Shown here piece after piece: positions 38,164 through 47,098 of a stretch of 64,000 nt of DNA. Origin of the DNA: Chlorobium ferrooxidans DSM 13031 (GTDB lineage Bacteria; Bacteroidota; Chlorobiia; Chlorobiales; Chlorobiaceae); the NCBI RefSeq assembly GCF_000168715.1, contig NZ_AASE01000001.1, forward strand, positions 116,153 to 180,152, read 5' to 3'. The notes beneath the pieces are model-generated. The model had not been told where the DNA came from, did not search any database, and saw nothing but the letters and a program-made list of their open reading frames with translations. The first letter of the stretch is position 1. Each line of letters opens with the position of its first letter. The position numbers and the translations under genes are program-made.

Positions 38164-40539
38164 TTATTCGAGTTCTACAATAGTGACTCCCGCACCCCCC
38201 TCTCCCCACTCTCCGAGACGGAAACTTTTGATATTGCGGTGCTTCTGGAGAAACTCCGCGGTTTTCAGGCGCAGGGATCCCGTCCCCTTTCCGTGAACAA
38301 TGGTCGCGGAGTGGATCCGGTTAAGCCGCATGGCGTCAAGAAAGCGGTCGATTTTCATAATGGCCTCGTCACCGGTAAGCCCGCGCAGATCAAGACGTGT
38401 GGACTCAATATCCCCGGTTAGTGTTGACCAGGCACCTTTTTTCGCAGCGGCAGCAGGTGTCCGGAGTTGTTTGCGTGACTGGGTTTTCGAGGTTTTCTCC
38501 AGATTTTTCAGCGATGTAGTCAACCTGAAATTTCCGCACTGCACAACCACACTGCCACCCTGGACACTCTCAACCTCTCCGGATGTATTGGTATCGAGAA
38601 TCCTGACCAGATCACCGGCCCGAATAGTGTGGTCAAGCGGAATCTCCGCTTCGGCAAGCAGCGCCGACTCGCTTTTTACTGCCTCAAGCTTTTTCTGCTC
38701 CAGTTTTTTTCGCGCCTGCTGAACCGCTTTTTCATCTGCCGGTGCATTTTTCACCTCATGCAGAATCTCACGAATCTCCTTGCGGGCATGCTCCACCTCT
38801 TTCTGCAGCTCCCTTGATGCGCCAAGCTTCAGCTCCCGCCGCTTCTCGTCCAGCCCCGCTTCAGCTTGCTGCACCGCGAGTGCCCGCTCTTCGAGCAGAG
38901 CGGTTTCGCCCTGAAGATGCAGCTTCAGGAGTCGGTTCTCTTCAAGCACATGGTTCAGGTCATCAAGCAGCCGGTCAAGCCCGATGCGCTCACCCTTCAT
39001 GAACCCTTCGGCCCGGTCAATCATCGCACGCGGAAAGGCCATCCGCTGCATCATGGCAAAAGCAAAACTGTTGCCCGGCAGTCCCTTGATAAAGCGGAAA
39101 GTCGGCACCAGCCCTGACCGGTTGAACTCCATGGCACCGTTGACAACACCTTCACGCTCATGAGCATAGGCTTTCAGCTCTCCGAGATGGGTGGTCACAA
39201 TGGTTTTTGCTCCCCGCTCTATCAACTCTTCGATCACGGCACGGGCGATCGCTCCACCCTCTTCAACATCAGTACCAGCACAAAGCTCGTCGATCAGCAC
39301 CAGGTCACTGCTCCCTGCTGCCTCAATGATAGTACGGATCGCACCAAGATGGGAGCTGAAGGTCGAAAGGTCATTCTCGATAGACTGATCGTCACCGATC
39401 TCGATAAAAATATCGCTGAAGAGTGGAAAAACCGAACTCTCGCTGCACGGCAGCAGATAGCCGTGAACCAGCATGCAGCAGAGCAGACCTGCGGTCTTCA
39501 TCGCCACAGACTTGCCTCCTGCATTCGGCCCTGAAATAACAAGAACCCTTTCATCGGCGCCCAGATCAAGATCAAGCGGAAAGACCTCCTTGTGACGGTG
39601 CGAAATAAGCAGCCAGGGATGAAACCCCTTGACAATGCGGAGTGCATGGCCCGCTGCAATACCGGGAAGCAGGGAATCTGTTTCCACGGCAAACCGGGCA
39701 CGGGCATAGAGCGCATCAAACTCGCTGATCAGCCCTTCATTATGGCGGAGATTTTCAAGCTCAAGACGGATTTCGCCGGAGAGCTCCTTCAGAATACGTT
39801 CGATCTCGCGCCGCTCGCTGATCTCCAGATCCTGAATCCGGTTGCTGATTTCAAGCGTCTCGGCAGGCTCGATAAAGACGGTCTGACCGGTGCCGGAGTA
39901 GTCCTGTATGTAGCCTGCTATCCTGTATTTATACTCCACCCGCAACCCGAGAGTCAATCGACCGTTTTTGATGGCAACCGTATCATCCATCAGCCACCCC
40001 TCTGCCTGGCAGCGGCGAAGAAGACGATCCATCTTCCTTCGAAGCAGTTCACGGCTCTCGCCCAGCTCCCGGCGAATCATCTGCAGACCGTCACTTGCCG
40101 TATCCCGAACGCGGCCCTGCTCATCGATAACCCTGCGGATAGCCGCCTGAAGACTCTTTTCAAGCCAGAGCTGAATGGTAAACTCATTGAGCAGCGGATA
40201 GACCTCGCGGCAGTTGAACATGAATTTGCGCAACTGTACCGATGAATAGAGCAGGTGATAGATATCCTGCAGCTCATCAGGCTCAAGAAAGCTCTCAAGC
40301 ACCTCAAGTTTTTTAAGCAGCGGCCGGGTATCAGGGAGATATGAAAAAGGAAGGGCCAGCTCCTCCTGAAGCAGATTCCTTAACTCAAGCACCCGTTCAA
40401 GCTCCCCGAGCAGCAGCTCCCGCCGCACCTCCGGCACCCGGGCCATAAGGGCGTCGCGCCCCATCGCCGAGAGACAGAACTGTGCCGTATACCCGGCGAC
40501 CCGGTCAAATTCAAGTTTTTTCAGGGTGATTGGGTTCAT
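38164..40539 (-). CDS. mutS2: Endonuclease MutS2
   Basis: A 791-residue MutS paralogue lacking the mismatch-recognition domain. Order: core/lever domains, ATPase with GPNAGGKSVAMK and LVLIDELCAGTDVEEGGAI, a long charged coiled coil (about residues 510-620), and a C-terminal Smr nuclease domain with LDLRGLTGDEAI and IVHGKGTGSLR. In other bacteria it suppresses homologous recombination or rescues collided ribosomes. The length is normal. Confidence 0.94.
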   Translation of the reverse strand: MNPITLKKLEFDRVAGYTAQFCLSAMGRDALMARVPEVRRELLLGELERVLELRNLLQEELALPFSYLPDTRPLLKKLEVLESFLEPDELQDIYHLLYSSVQLRKFMFNCREVYPLLNEFTIQLWLEKSLQAAIRRVIDEQGRVRDTASDGLQMIRRELGESRELLRRKMDRLLRRCQAEGWLMDDTVAIKNGRLTLGLRVEYKYRIAGYIQDYSGTGQTVFIEPAETLEISNRIQDLEISERREIERILKELSGEIRLELENLRHNEGLISEFDALYARARFAVETDSLLPGIAAGHALRIVKGFHPWLLISHRHKEVFPLDLDLGADERVLVISGPNAGGKSVAMKTAGLLCCMLVHGYLLPCSESSVFPLFSDIFIEIGDDQSIENDLSTFSSHLGAIRTIIEAAGSSDLVLIDELCAGTDVEEGGAIARAVIEELIERGAKTIVTTHLGELKAYAHEREGVVNGAMEFNRSGLVPTFRFIKGLPGNSFAFAMMQRMAFPRAMIDRAEGFMKGERIGLDRLLDDLNHVLEENRLLKLHLQGETALLEERALAVQQAEAGLDEKRRELKLGASRELQKEVEHARKEIREILHEVKNAPADEKAVQQARKKLEQKKLEAVKSESALLAEAEIPLDHTIRAGDLVRILDTNTSGEVESVQGGSVVVQCGNFRLTTSLKNLEKTSKTQSRKQLRTPAAAAKKGAWSTLTGDIESTRLDLRGLTGDEAIMKIDRFLDAMRLNRIHSATIVHGKGTGSLRLKTAEFLQKHRNIKSFRLGEWGEGGAGVTIVELE

Positions 40540-40664
40540 GGGGAATCTATGGATTTGCTATCGGATGATACGTTTAGACAGTTTGGGACTGTGCGCATTA
40601 TAGCAAAATATCACAATCGAAAACAGCACCGGGTTTTATTACAAAGAACCCCGCATCCTTTTTA
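40540..40664. other. Short gap upstream of mutS2
   Basis: 125 bases between the mutS2 start and element R6, presumably holding the mutS2 promoter. AGAACCCCGCATCCTTTTT near 40646-40664 is not a clear hairpin. The wider 40540-40914 gap is otherwise filled by R6 and 114 bases after it, with no gene seen. Confidence 0.35.
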
Positions 40665-40801
40665 GGGCACCTCTATTAATTGTCGTGAGCGGTTTGAGTG
40701 CGAGGCAGCACAGAAACCGGAATGTACACGGAGTACTTGAGGATTTCGAGCACCGCCCATCGAAGCAATCGAATCGCAGAATAGATTAATAGAGGTGCCC
40801 T
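40665..40801 (+). repeat. Inverted-repeat element, copy R6 (left of abiE)
   Basis: Perfect terminal inverted repeats: GGGCACCTCTATTAAT at the left and its exact complement at the right. The core matches R7 except for a six-base deletion and one substitution near GAGGCAGCACAG. Inside the outer A and T, the bases directly flanking the GGGCACC/GGTGCCC ends are TTTA on both sides, a possible four-base target duplication. Confidence 0.85.
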
Positions 40802-40914
40802 TTATGCTCTATGAGATTTTGCCATGATATCAACATGAGGCCTGCATAAAAAGGGTGTTTTTTGAACAACTGAAACAGTGCGGCCCGTGCATGCTATCAT
40901 CTTCAACGGACTGA

Positions 40915-41781
40915 TCACAGATTCACACCTTCAATCGCCTGCACCAGCTTGCTGATTTTATCGGCAAAAAATCTTTCACTCCAGAGGGAAAGGCTTGCCT
41001 GCTCGACTGCAGAGAGAAATGGTGCAACATCCTGAGCAGCTTTCGGCCAGTCGATACGCTTTATTTTTTCACTCAAGGCAGTCGCCAGCCATGAGGCATC
41101 AAGCACGAAAGTCTCTCCTGCCCACGGCCCGAACTGTTGCAGGGCACTCGCAAGGTGCGGCAGATTTGGTGCGGTCTTTTGCTTGCAGTACCAGGTAAAA
41201 TCAAACCAGTCGCGCCCTTTCAGATAGGGTCTGCAAAGCAGTGCATGAATTTTAAGCGCATAATTGCTGGGCAAATCCTGTGCACAGATTTCAAAGTCGA
41301 GGGGAAAATCGAGGTAGTGCCAGCTCGTACCCGTTCCGGCAGGCGGGCAGGTATCAATTTCAAGTTTGACCCTGAGTTTGCTCTGCTTGTCGGAATCAAA
41401 AAATGAGAGGTCGAGTTGCCGCCCGATGGAATCGTCCTTGATCATGGCCTGACGGACAACCCTGTTCATGTTGCTGCGGTCGCTCAATTCACAATGCACG
41501 CCAAACTCTTCCATTGTCCTGGTGAGCGAATCGAAATAGTACGACCATTCGAATGCAGGATCGGGGGCTAAAAGAATAAAATCAAGATCTTCTGAAAAAC
41601 GCGGCAAACCATGCAGAATACGAAGACTGGTACCACCCTGAAAAGCCGCTTTTTCGAAGAATCCTGCACGCCAAAGCGCATAGAGTGCCACTTCCTGCAA
41701 AATCTCCTTGATCGCCTGTTCTTCCTGTACAGCATTGGTAATCGAATACTGTTGCAGACGCCTGCGAAGCAGTTCAATCAT
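40915..41781 (-). CDS. abiEii: AbiEii/AbiGii-type nucleotidyltransferase toxin
   Basis: A 288-residue toxin of the type IV AbiE system. It has QGGTSLRILHGLPRFSEDLDFIL, giving the GG(T)S...D-x-D nucleotidyltransferase motif, and further conserved KLEID and YALKIHALLCRPYLKGRDWFD blocks. Relatives transfer nucleotides to tRNA acceptor stems and give phage abortive infection. I use ATG 41781, preceded by GGAGGT, a strong ribosome-binding site; the start overlaps the antitoxin stop as ATGA. Confidence 0.9.
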   Translation of the reverse strand: MIELLRRRLQQYSITNAVQEEQAIKEILQEVALYALWRAGFFEKAAFQGGTSLRILHGLPRFSEDLDFILLAPDPAFEWSYYFDSLTRTMEEFGVHCELSDRSNMNRVVRQAMIKDDSIGRQLDLSFFDSDKQSKLRVKLEIDTCPPAGTGTSWHYLDFPLDFEICAQDLPSNYALKIHALLCRPYLKGRDWFDFTWYCKQKTAPNLPHLASALQQFGPWAGETFVLDASWLATALSEKIKRIDWPKAAQDVAPFLSAVEQASLSLWSERFFADKISKLVQAIEGVNL

Positions 41782-42428
41782 CTGTCCACCTCCCGTTGTA
41801 GTGCCTGAATACACCCTCTCATGCGTTTATGGAGATAAACCTTTTGCATAAGCTCCCAGAAAGCCTGGTCAACAGAATCGAACAACTCTTCATCAATACG
41901 CATGGATGCAACAAGCGTTTTCATATCGGCCACTTCATATTTTCGCAAACAAACTATATCGAGCAGCGCCCTGAGCGGTTGTGCTACAAGTGCCGTTTGA
42001 CCGGAAAAATTTTGACGATCAACCGCCTGCAGAAACTGCCCCCGCTGCAGCGCCAGAGGATAAAAGCGATAAAGCCCCAGAAGAGGATGATCCACAACCA
42101 ACTGACGACGCCCTGGCAGCACAGAAAGAGTCATGGGCACGGATTCGGGAATCCAGCCATGAAAGCTCAGAGCACTTTCCATTGAAATATAGGAACCGGG
42201 TTGCAGGGCCTGGGCAAGCACAAACGGGTGGTGTGAACTGTTTAGCAGGTTTGAAGCAAGCAGGTAAAGACCTCGCCGCAGTTGCAGCAGTTCACCATGC
42301 TGCATGGCCCGATTGACGAGGTTATAACGGCGCTGGGGTGTGCCGTCCAGCAGACGACCCAACTGAGCCTGCGATACCACCCGGTTCGCCAGACCGGATT
42401 GCATTAATTTTTCAGTGATTGTTTGCAT
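41778..42428 (-). CDS. abiEi: AbiEi-type antitoxin and transcriptional regulator
   Basis: A 216-residue protein with an N-terminal winged helix-turn-helix (residues about 1-75, VVSQAQLGRLLDGTPQRRYNLVNRAMQHGELLQLRRGLYLL) and the C-terminal AbiEi domain (SYISMESALSFHGWIPE, RALLDIVCLRKYE). It neutralises the nucleotidyltransferase toxin and represses its own operon. A perfect inverted repeat lies 12 bases upstream of its start codon. Confidence 0.88.
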   Translation of the reverse strand: MQTITEKLMQSGLANRVVSQAQLGRLLDGTPQRRYNLVNRAMQHGELLQLRRGLYLLASNLLNSSHHPFVLAQALQPGSYISMESALSFHGWIPESVPMTLSVLPGRRQLVVDHPLLGLYRFYPLALQRGQFLQAVDRQNFSGQTALVAQPLRALLDIVCLRKYEVADMKTLVASMRIDEELFDSVDQAFWELMQKVYLHKRMRGCIQALQREVDR

Positions 42429-42439
42429 TAATGTATGAT

Positions 42440-42458
42440 ACTTTCATTTTCTGAAAGT
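42440..42458 (-). promoter_or_regulatory. Probable AbiEi operator
   Basis: ACTTTCA and TGAAAGT form perfect seven-base arms around TTTTC, 12 bases upstream of the abiEi start codon. AbiEi proteins are known to bind inverted repeats in their own promoter, so this is the natural operator candidate. It does not belong to the repeat element R7, which starts further upstream. Confidence 0.6.
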
Positions 42459-42503
42459 TACAAACATTTTTTACACAGAAACGAGATACTGGAAGTCACT
42501 TAC

Positions 42504-42645
42504 GGTCACCTCTATTAATTGTCGTGAGCGGTTTGAGTGCGAGGCTGACGGAGCGCAGAAACCGGAATGTACACGGAGTACTTGAGGATTTCGAGCACCG
42601 CCCATCGAAGCAATCGAATCGCAGAATAGATTAATAGAGGTGCCC
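42504..42645 (+). repeat. Inverted-repeat element, copy R7 (right of abiE)
   Basis: The fullest copy of the element, about 142 bp: GGTCACCTCTATTAATTG at the left and ATTAATAGAGGTGCCC at the right, with TTAC on both flanks as a possible target duplication. The core is GTCGTGAGCGGTTTGAGTGC, GACGGAGCGCAGAAACCGGA, TGTACACGGAGTACTTGAGG, ATTTCGAGCACCGCCC and CGAATCGCAGAATAGATTAA. It shares the variants CCCATCGAAGC and CGCAGAATAG only with R6. Confidence 0.87.
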
Positions 42646-42797
42646 TTACAGTAACGCAGGTATTCAATTGCTCGCACTACAGGTCATCCCTGAAAAATTG
42701 TCCATTGTATCATTTTTCATTACCTTCGCTTAGGATTAAAAAGCAGGGAAACCTGCACAGGATATTTCTGACCGTTGACACTTGACCTCTTGATATC

Positions 42798-43508
42798 ATG
42801 AGATTAGCTGTAAATATTGACCACATAGCCACGTTGCGCAATGCACGCAATGAATTTGAGCCTGACCCGGTTGAGGCGGCCCTGCTTGCCGAAAAATGCG
42901 GAGCGGCAGGTATTGTCTGCCATCTGCGTGAAGACCGACGCCACATCAGGGATCTTGACCTTCAGAGGCTCCGCGAAGCGGTTACCACCAAGCTTGATCT
43001 TGAAATGGCCATGACGCCAGAGATGCAGCAGATCGCGCTGAAAACACGCCCCGAACTTATCACGCTTGTGCCTGAAAAAAGGGAGGAGCTGACCACTGAA
43101 GGGGGATTTGACATTACCCGCCATTTCGACACACTGGTTGAGTTCCTCAAACCGATAAGAGAGGCTGGTATAGAGAGCAGCATCTTCATAGAGCCCTCTC
43201 AGAGCGCCATCACCCTTGCCGCACAGGCAGGAGCCGAAATGGTGGAGCTTCATACCGGTACCTACGCATTGAAAACCGATTTTGCTGAGAGGGATAAAGA
43301 GTTTGAGCGAATCCGTGAAGCCGCAAGCTTTGCCAAAAGCCTCGGGCTGAAAGTGGTTGCTGGTCACGGGCTCAACTACCTGAACATAGCCCCGTTTAAA
43401 ACCATCCCGGAAATCGAGGAGGTCAGCATCGGCCATGCCATCATTGCCCGTGCCGTGCTGACAGGTCTTGATTCGGCGGTCAGGGAGATGATCCGCATCA
43501 TTGAGTAA
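42798..43508 (+). CDS. pdxJ: Pyridoxine 5'-phosphate synthase
   Basis: A 236-residue TIM-barrel enzyme that closes the vitamin B6 ring from 1-deoxyxylulose 5-phosphate and 3-hydroxy-1-aminoacetone phosphate. The family N-terminus [26 protein letters not shown], and the C-terminal [11 protein letters not shown] and [17 protein letters not shown] are clear. Its substrate is made by Dxs, encoded 6 kb upstream. First of a plus-strand run with rdgB and uppP. Confidence 0.95.
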   Translation: MRLAVNIDHIATLRNARNEFEPDPVEAALLAEKCGAAGIVCHLREDRRHIRDLDLQRLREAVTTKLDLEMAMTPEMQQIALKTRPELITLVPEKREELTTEGGFDITRHFDTLVEFLKPIREAGIESSIFIEPSQSAITLAAQAGAEMVELHTGTYALKTDFAERDKEFERIREAASFAKSLGLKVVAGHGLNYLNIAPFKTIPEIEEVSIGHAIIARAVLTGLDSAVREMIRIIE

Positions 43509-43514
43509 CCGCCC

Positions 43515-44222
43515 ATGAACGCAACTCTCGATACAACCATTACCGTCATACTCGCAACCGGCAATCGCGACAAGGTCAAGGAGCTTCGCCCGCTGCTTGA
43601 AGATATCTCACCCCTCATCACGGTTACGACACTCAGCGAGCTTGGTGCTGAGGTCGAGATTGAGGAGACCGAGGAGACCCTTGAAGGAAACGCGCTTTTG
43701 AAAGCAAGGGGTATCTTTGAACTGCTTTCGGAGCGATTTCCCTCCATGATTGCTCTCGCTGACGACACCGGCCTTGAAGTCGAAGCCCTTGGCGGCGCTC
43801 CGGGGGTCTACTCGGCCCGGTTCGCACCCATGCCGGAGGGGAAGTCACCTTCATATCAGGACAACGTCCGTCATCTGCTTGCAAGCATGGCAGGCTGCTC
43901 GAACCGGAAAGCTCTATTCCGAACCGTCATTGCGCTCAAAGGAAGAATCCCGGCTAAAAACGGCGATCCCCTTCTCTTTGAACACCTGGCCGAAGGAGAG
44001 GTTCCCGGCACGATCACCCTTGACGAGAGAGGCTCTGAAGGATTCGGCTACGATCCGGTATTCATGTTGGATTCAACCGCGAGAACCTATGCCGAGATGG
44101 GTATTGCAGAAAAAAACCGGCTCAGTCACCGCTCCCTCGCTGTTCAGAAAGCTGTTGTCGACCTCAGGGAGACTTTTTATCAGCAAAACATTCCGATAAC
44201 TCATTCCAGTGCGAAACAATGA
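43515..44222 (+). CDS. rdgB: XTP/dITP diphosphatase (RdgB/HAM1 family)
   Basis: A 235-residue house-cleaning enzyme removing dITP and XTP. It has ILATGNRDKVKEL, ALADDTGLEVEALGGAPGVYSARF and the C-terminal EGFGYDPVFML and MGIAEKNRLSHRSLA. It is longer than the usual 195-200 residues owing to a longer N-terminus and tail. It follows pdxJ by six bases and overlaps uppP by four. Confidence 0.92.
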   Translation: MNATLDTTITVILATGNRDKVKELRPLLEDISPLITVTTLSELGAEVEIEETEETLEGNALLKARGIFELLSERFPSMIALADDTGLEVEALGGAPGVYSARFAPMPEGKSPSYQDNVRHLLASMAGCSNRKALFRTVIALKGRIPAKNGDPLLFEHLAEGEVPGTITLDERGSEGFGYDPVFMLDSTARTYAEMGIAEKNRLSHRSLAVQKAVVDLRETFYQQNIPITHSSAKQ

Positions 44223-45067
44223 CCCTCATTGAAGCAATTACCCTCGGCATTGTGCAGGGTCTGACGGAGTTTCTGCCGATCAGCAGTTCAGCTCACCTGA
44301 GAATTGTGCCCGCTCTTGCAGGATGGAGTGACCCCGGCGCAGCGTTCAGCGCTATCGTTCAAATTGGCACGCTTGTGGCGGTCCTGATCTATTTCCGCAG
44401 GGACATCTTCTCGATTGCCGGTGCCGTGATCAAAGACATACTCCGGGGCAAACCACTGGAGAGCCGTGAAGCAAAAATGGGGTGGATGATTGCCGCCGGA
44501 ACCATCCCGATCGTCTTACTCGGCCTGCTCTTTAAAACCGAGATTGAAACAAGCCTCCGCTCCCTCTACTGGATCAGCGGCGCACTTATCGGCCTTGCCC
44601 TTGTGCTCTCCCTTGCCGAGGCAAAAATCAGGAAGCGGCTCGAAAGCGATCTGCCGCTGAAATCAATGGACCGGATCGGCTGGAAAGAGGCCCTGCTGAT
44701 CGGTCTTGCTCAAAGTATTGCCCTTATTCCCGGCTCCTCACGCTCCGGAGTAACCATTACCGGCGGACTGCTCCTGAATCTCGACCGTGCCACCGCCGCC
44801 CGTTTTTCCTTTCTGCTCTCGCTCCCTTCGGTCTTTGCCGCAGGAGTCTACCAGCTCTACAAGACTCGCGACATCATCACCGCCTCGCCTGAAAATCTGA
44901 GCAACATCCTGATTGCAACCGTTGTTGCCGGTTTGGTTGGCTATGCCTCCATCGCCTTCCTGCTCAACTACCTCAAAAATCACACGACAACCATCTTTAT
45001 CCTCTACCGGCTCGCCGCAGGAATCGGCGTTCTTATGCTTGTGGCTTCAGGTCATCTGCTGCCTTAG
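44219..45067 (+). CDS. uppP: Undecaprenyl-diphosphatase (BacA type)
   Basis: A 282-residue integral membrane enzyme recycling undecaprenyl pyrophosphate for peptidoglycan and glycan synthesis. EGITLG-like start, LTEFLPISSSAHL with the catalytic Glu, Ser and His, and LIPGSSRSGVTITGGLL with the arginine loop are present, with about eight helices. Start overlaps the rdgB stop (ATGA). Confidence 0.94.
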   Translation: MTLIEAITLGIVQGLTEFLPISSSAHLRIVPALAGWSDPGAAFSAIVQIGTLVAVLIYFRRDIFSIAGAVIKDILRGKPLESREAKMGWMIAAGTIPIVLLGLLFKTEIETSLRSLYWISGALIGLALVLSLAEAKIRKRLESDLPLKSMDRIGWKEALLIGLAQSIALIPGSSRSGVTITGGLLLNLDRATAARFSFLLSLPSVFAAGVYQLYKTRDIITASPENLSNILIATVVAGLVGYASIAFLLNYLKNHTTTIFILYRLAAGIGVLMLVASGHLLP

Positions 45068-45083
45068 CGTCCCAGGCACCGAT

Positions 45084-45173
45084 AGATTTCTCCGCCGACA
45101 GGTCGGTGTCGAAATGACACACGAGCCGTTTGAGCACATTTTTTGGTCATCCCGAACGCCAGTGAGGGATCTT
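45084..45173. repeat. GTCAT/TCGA-type intergenic repeat
   Basis: AGATTTCTCCGCCGACAGG, then GTCGAAATGACAC, then GGTCATCCCGAACGCCAGTG and AGGGATCTT. These are the same parts as at 9918-10034. They lie between uppP and the PHP gene. A separate perfect palindrome TATCTCCGGAGATA is at 45197-45210; the remaining bases up to 45338 are A+T-rich and likely promoter. Confidence 0.5.
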
Positions 45174-45338
45174 ATTGCTAACGGTAAAAGGGTTCCTATC
45201 TCCGGAGATAACGCTCTCCCGCAGCTTTGCCCGAAGCAACTTTTAAACCCTAAAAATAATTCTCTTTTCTGTGATTAGAAGGGCGGGGAATTTTTCTTAT
45301 ATATAAGTATATCAAATTAACCATGTAATAATCCAGCC

Positions 45339-46199
45339 ATGCCATACAGCTTAACAGGCGTAGGGCATAATGGCTTTGAAAAAGCAGACTTACATATACA
45401 CACAAAATGTTCGGACGGACTCTATACACCGGAAGAAATTGTTGAAAAAGCTGCTGCTGCCGGGTTGAAGGCGATCAGTATTACTGATCATGATTCCGTT
45501 TCAGGTATTGACAAAGCAAAGCCATTAGCCTTAGCGAAAGGTATTGAGCTTGTTCCCGGTGTGGAAATGAGCTCAACCTACAAGGGCTATGATATTCATG
45601 TCCTTGGTTATTTTTTTGATTATCAGCAATCCGAGCTGAAAGAGTATCTCGACCACTGTCGACACCTGCGCACCGAAAGGGCTGAGCGCATGGTGAGCAA
45701 ACTCGCCAAAATGGGCGTAAAAATCGGCATTGAGCAGATTATCGTCAAAGCTCAGAACGGAAGTGTGGGCAGACCTCACATTGCTGCGGTGCTGCAGGAC
45801 GGCGGCTATGTAAAGAGCTTCAGCGAAGCATTCAGCAAATATCTCGGTTCACACAGCCCGGCATATGTGAAAAGCATCGAAACGCATCCGGCGGATGTAA
45901 TACGGCTCATCAATGAGGCGTCGGGTCTCTCTTTTCTGGCTCATCCGGCCCAGAACGTGCCCGATGAGACCCTGAAGCAGTTAATCACCTTCGGACTGGA
46001 TGGCATTGAAATTGTCCATCCGTCGCACGACACCTACAAGCAGAACTACTACCGGGAAATTGCCAACGAGTATTTTATGCTCTTTTCGGGCGGTTCGGAC
46101 TATCACGGCCTTAAAGAACGCGATGAAGACCTCTTCGGCAAGGTTACCATCCCCTGCCAGTGGGTGGAAAAAATGAAAAGCCGGCTTGTAAAATCATGA
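45339..46199 (+). CDS. PHP-domain phosphoesterase (YciV/RNase AM-like)
   Basis: A 286-residue PHP-superfamily protein. Metal-binding motifs are visible: DLHIHTKCSDGLYTPEEIV, SITDHDSVSGI, ELVPGVEMSS, and GGSDYHG near the C-terminus. Relatives hydrolyse 3',5'-nucleoside bisphosphates or trim the 5' ends of RNA. The family is well supported; the substrate is inferred only. Confidence 0.85.
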   Translation: MPYSLTGVGHNGFEKADLHIHTKCSDGLYTPEEIVEKAAAAGLKAISITDHDSVSGIDKAKPLALAKGIELVPGVEMSSTYKGYDIHVLGYFFDYQQSELKEYLDHCRHLRTERAERMVSKLAKMGVKIGIEQIIVKAQNGSVGRPHIAAVLQDGGYVKSFSEAFSKYLGSHSPAYVKSIETHPADVIRLINEASGLSFLAHPAQNVPDETLKQLITFGLDGIEIVHPSHDTYKQNYYREIANEYFMLFSGGSDYHGLKERDEDLFGKVTIPCQWVEKMKSRLVKS

Positions 46200-46299
46200 G
46201 GAATCGATGATTGGGCAATTGCTGAAGATTTACTATTATTCAAACCAGTTTTCAAGGTTCCACTGCCCCCGGGCAATGCTCCTCATCGCATTCTAAGAT

Positions 46300-47094
46300 A
46301 TGCCATTACTCTTCATACGATCCCTGGAAAAACGGCTTAACCTGCAGCTCAAGGATTTTTTCCTCACCATGCAGGAGTTTTTTCTGTTTTCTCTGAGGAC
46401 CTTTATGGCCATTCCGAAAACAATCCGCTACTGGAGGGATGTTCTTGACCAGGCCACCATCTGCGGTACCGACTCGATTCCAATTGTATTGGTCAGTGCG
46501 ATTTCAATAGGTGCACTCCTTGCCATCGAAGTGGGCAACCTGCTTGAAGACTTCGGCGCCAAAACCATGCTCGGTCGCTCAACCGCGCTCTCGGTCATTC
46601 GTGAACTCGGCCCGCTGCTCATGGGTCTCATGCTCTCCGCACGTTTCGGATCAAGAAATGGGGCAGAGCTCGGAGCCATGCAGATCTCTGAACAGATTGA
46701 TGCTCTTCGGGCATTCGGTACCGATCCGATAGCCAAACTTGTCATGCCGAGGCTGGTAGCCGCGCTCATCATGTTTCTGCCGCTTACAGCACTCTCCGAC
46801 TTTGCGGGCCTTCAAAGCGCCGCCTATATGGCTGAGCACTACCACAGGATTGATCCCGGAATATTCTGGAACGCCGTCTATCCGCGGCTTGCGCCAAAAG
46901 ATTTTGTGGTCGGGTTCCTGAAAGCCCCGGTGTTCGCAGTCATTATCACGCTTGTCAGCAGCTTCAACGGATTCTCGGCAAGAGGGGGAACGGCTGGTGT
47001 CGGACGGGCAACCATTAAAGGAATCGTTGTGTCATCAGGCCTTGTGCTGATTGCAAACTTCTACGTTTCAAAGATAGTGCTGGAGAACATGTAA
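46300..47094 (+). CDS. mlaE: MlaE-type ABC permease (phospholipid transport)
   Basis: A 264-residue inner-membrane permease of the MlaE family: GTDSIPIVLVSAISIGALLA, the ELGPLLMGLMLSARFGSRNGAELGAM helix with the conserved Glu residues, and EQIDALRAFGTDP. With MlaF and MlaD it moves lipids between inner and outer membrane. First of three consecutive genes (gaps of 4 and 21 bases). No mlaC or mlaA is nearby. Confidence 0.92.
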   Translation: MPLLFIRSLEKRLNLQLKDFFLTMQEFFLFSLRTFMAIPKTIRYWRDVLDQATICGTDSIPIVLVSAISIGALLAIEVGNLLEDFGAKTMLGRSTALSVIRELGPLLMGLMLSARFGSRNGAELGAMQISEQIDALRAFGTDPIAKLVMPRLVAALIMFLPLTALSDFAGLQSAAYMAEHYHRIDPGIFWNAVYPRLAPKDFVVGFLKAPVFAVIITLVSSFNGFSARGGTAGVGRATIKGIVVSSGLVLIANFYVSKIVLENM

Positions 47095-47098
47095 CCGC

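Noticed and set aside
40665..42645. R6 and R7 as the ends of a composite transposon carrying abiE
   Set aside because: Each copy has its own apparent four-base duplication and neither encodes a transposase. The outermost flanks (TTTA and TTAC) do not match each other. Independent insertions fit equally well, so it is reported only as a bracketed module.
42471..42677. Minus-strand frame through R7 with the translation NPQVLRVHSGFCAPSASHS; similar frames at 15204-15485 (R3) and, on the plus strand, at 59176-59358 (R8)
   Set aside because: The similarity between these translations comes from the shared repeat DNA. The frames start and end at random in the flanks, the other copies break them, and no ribosome-binding site is conserved.
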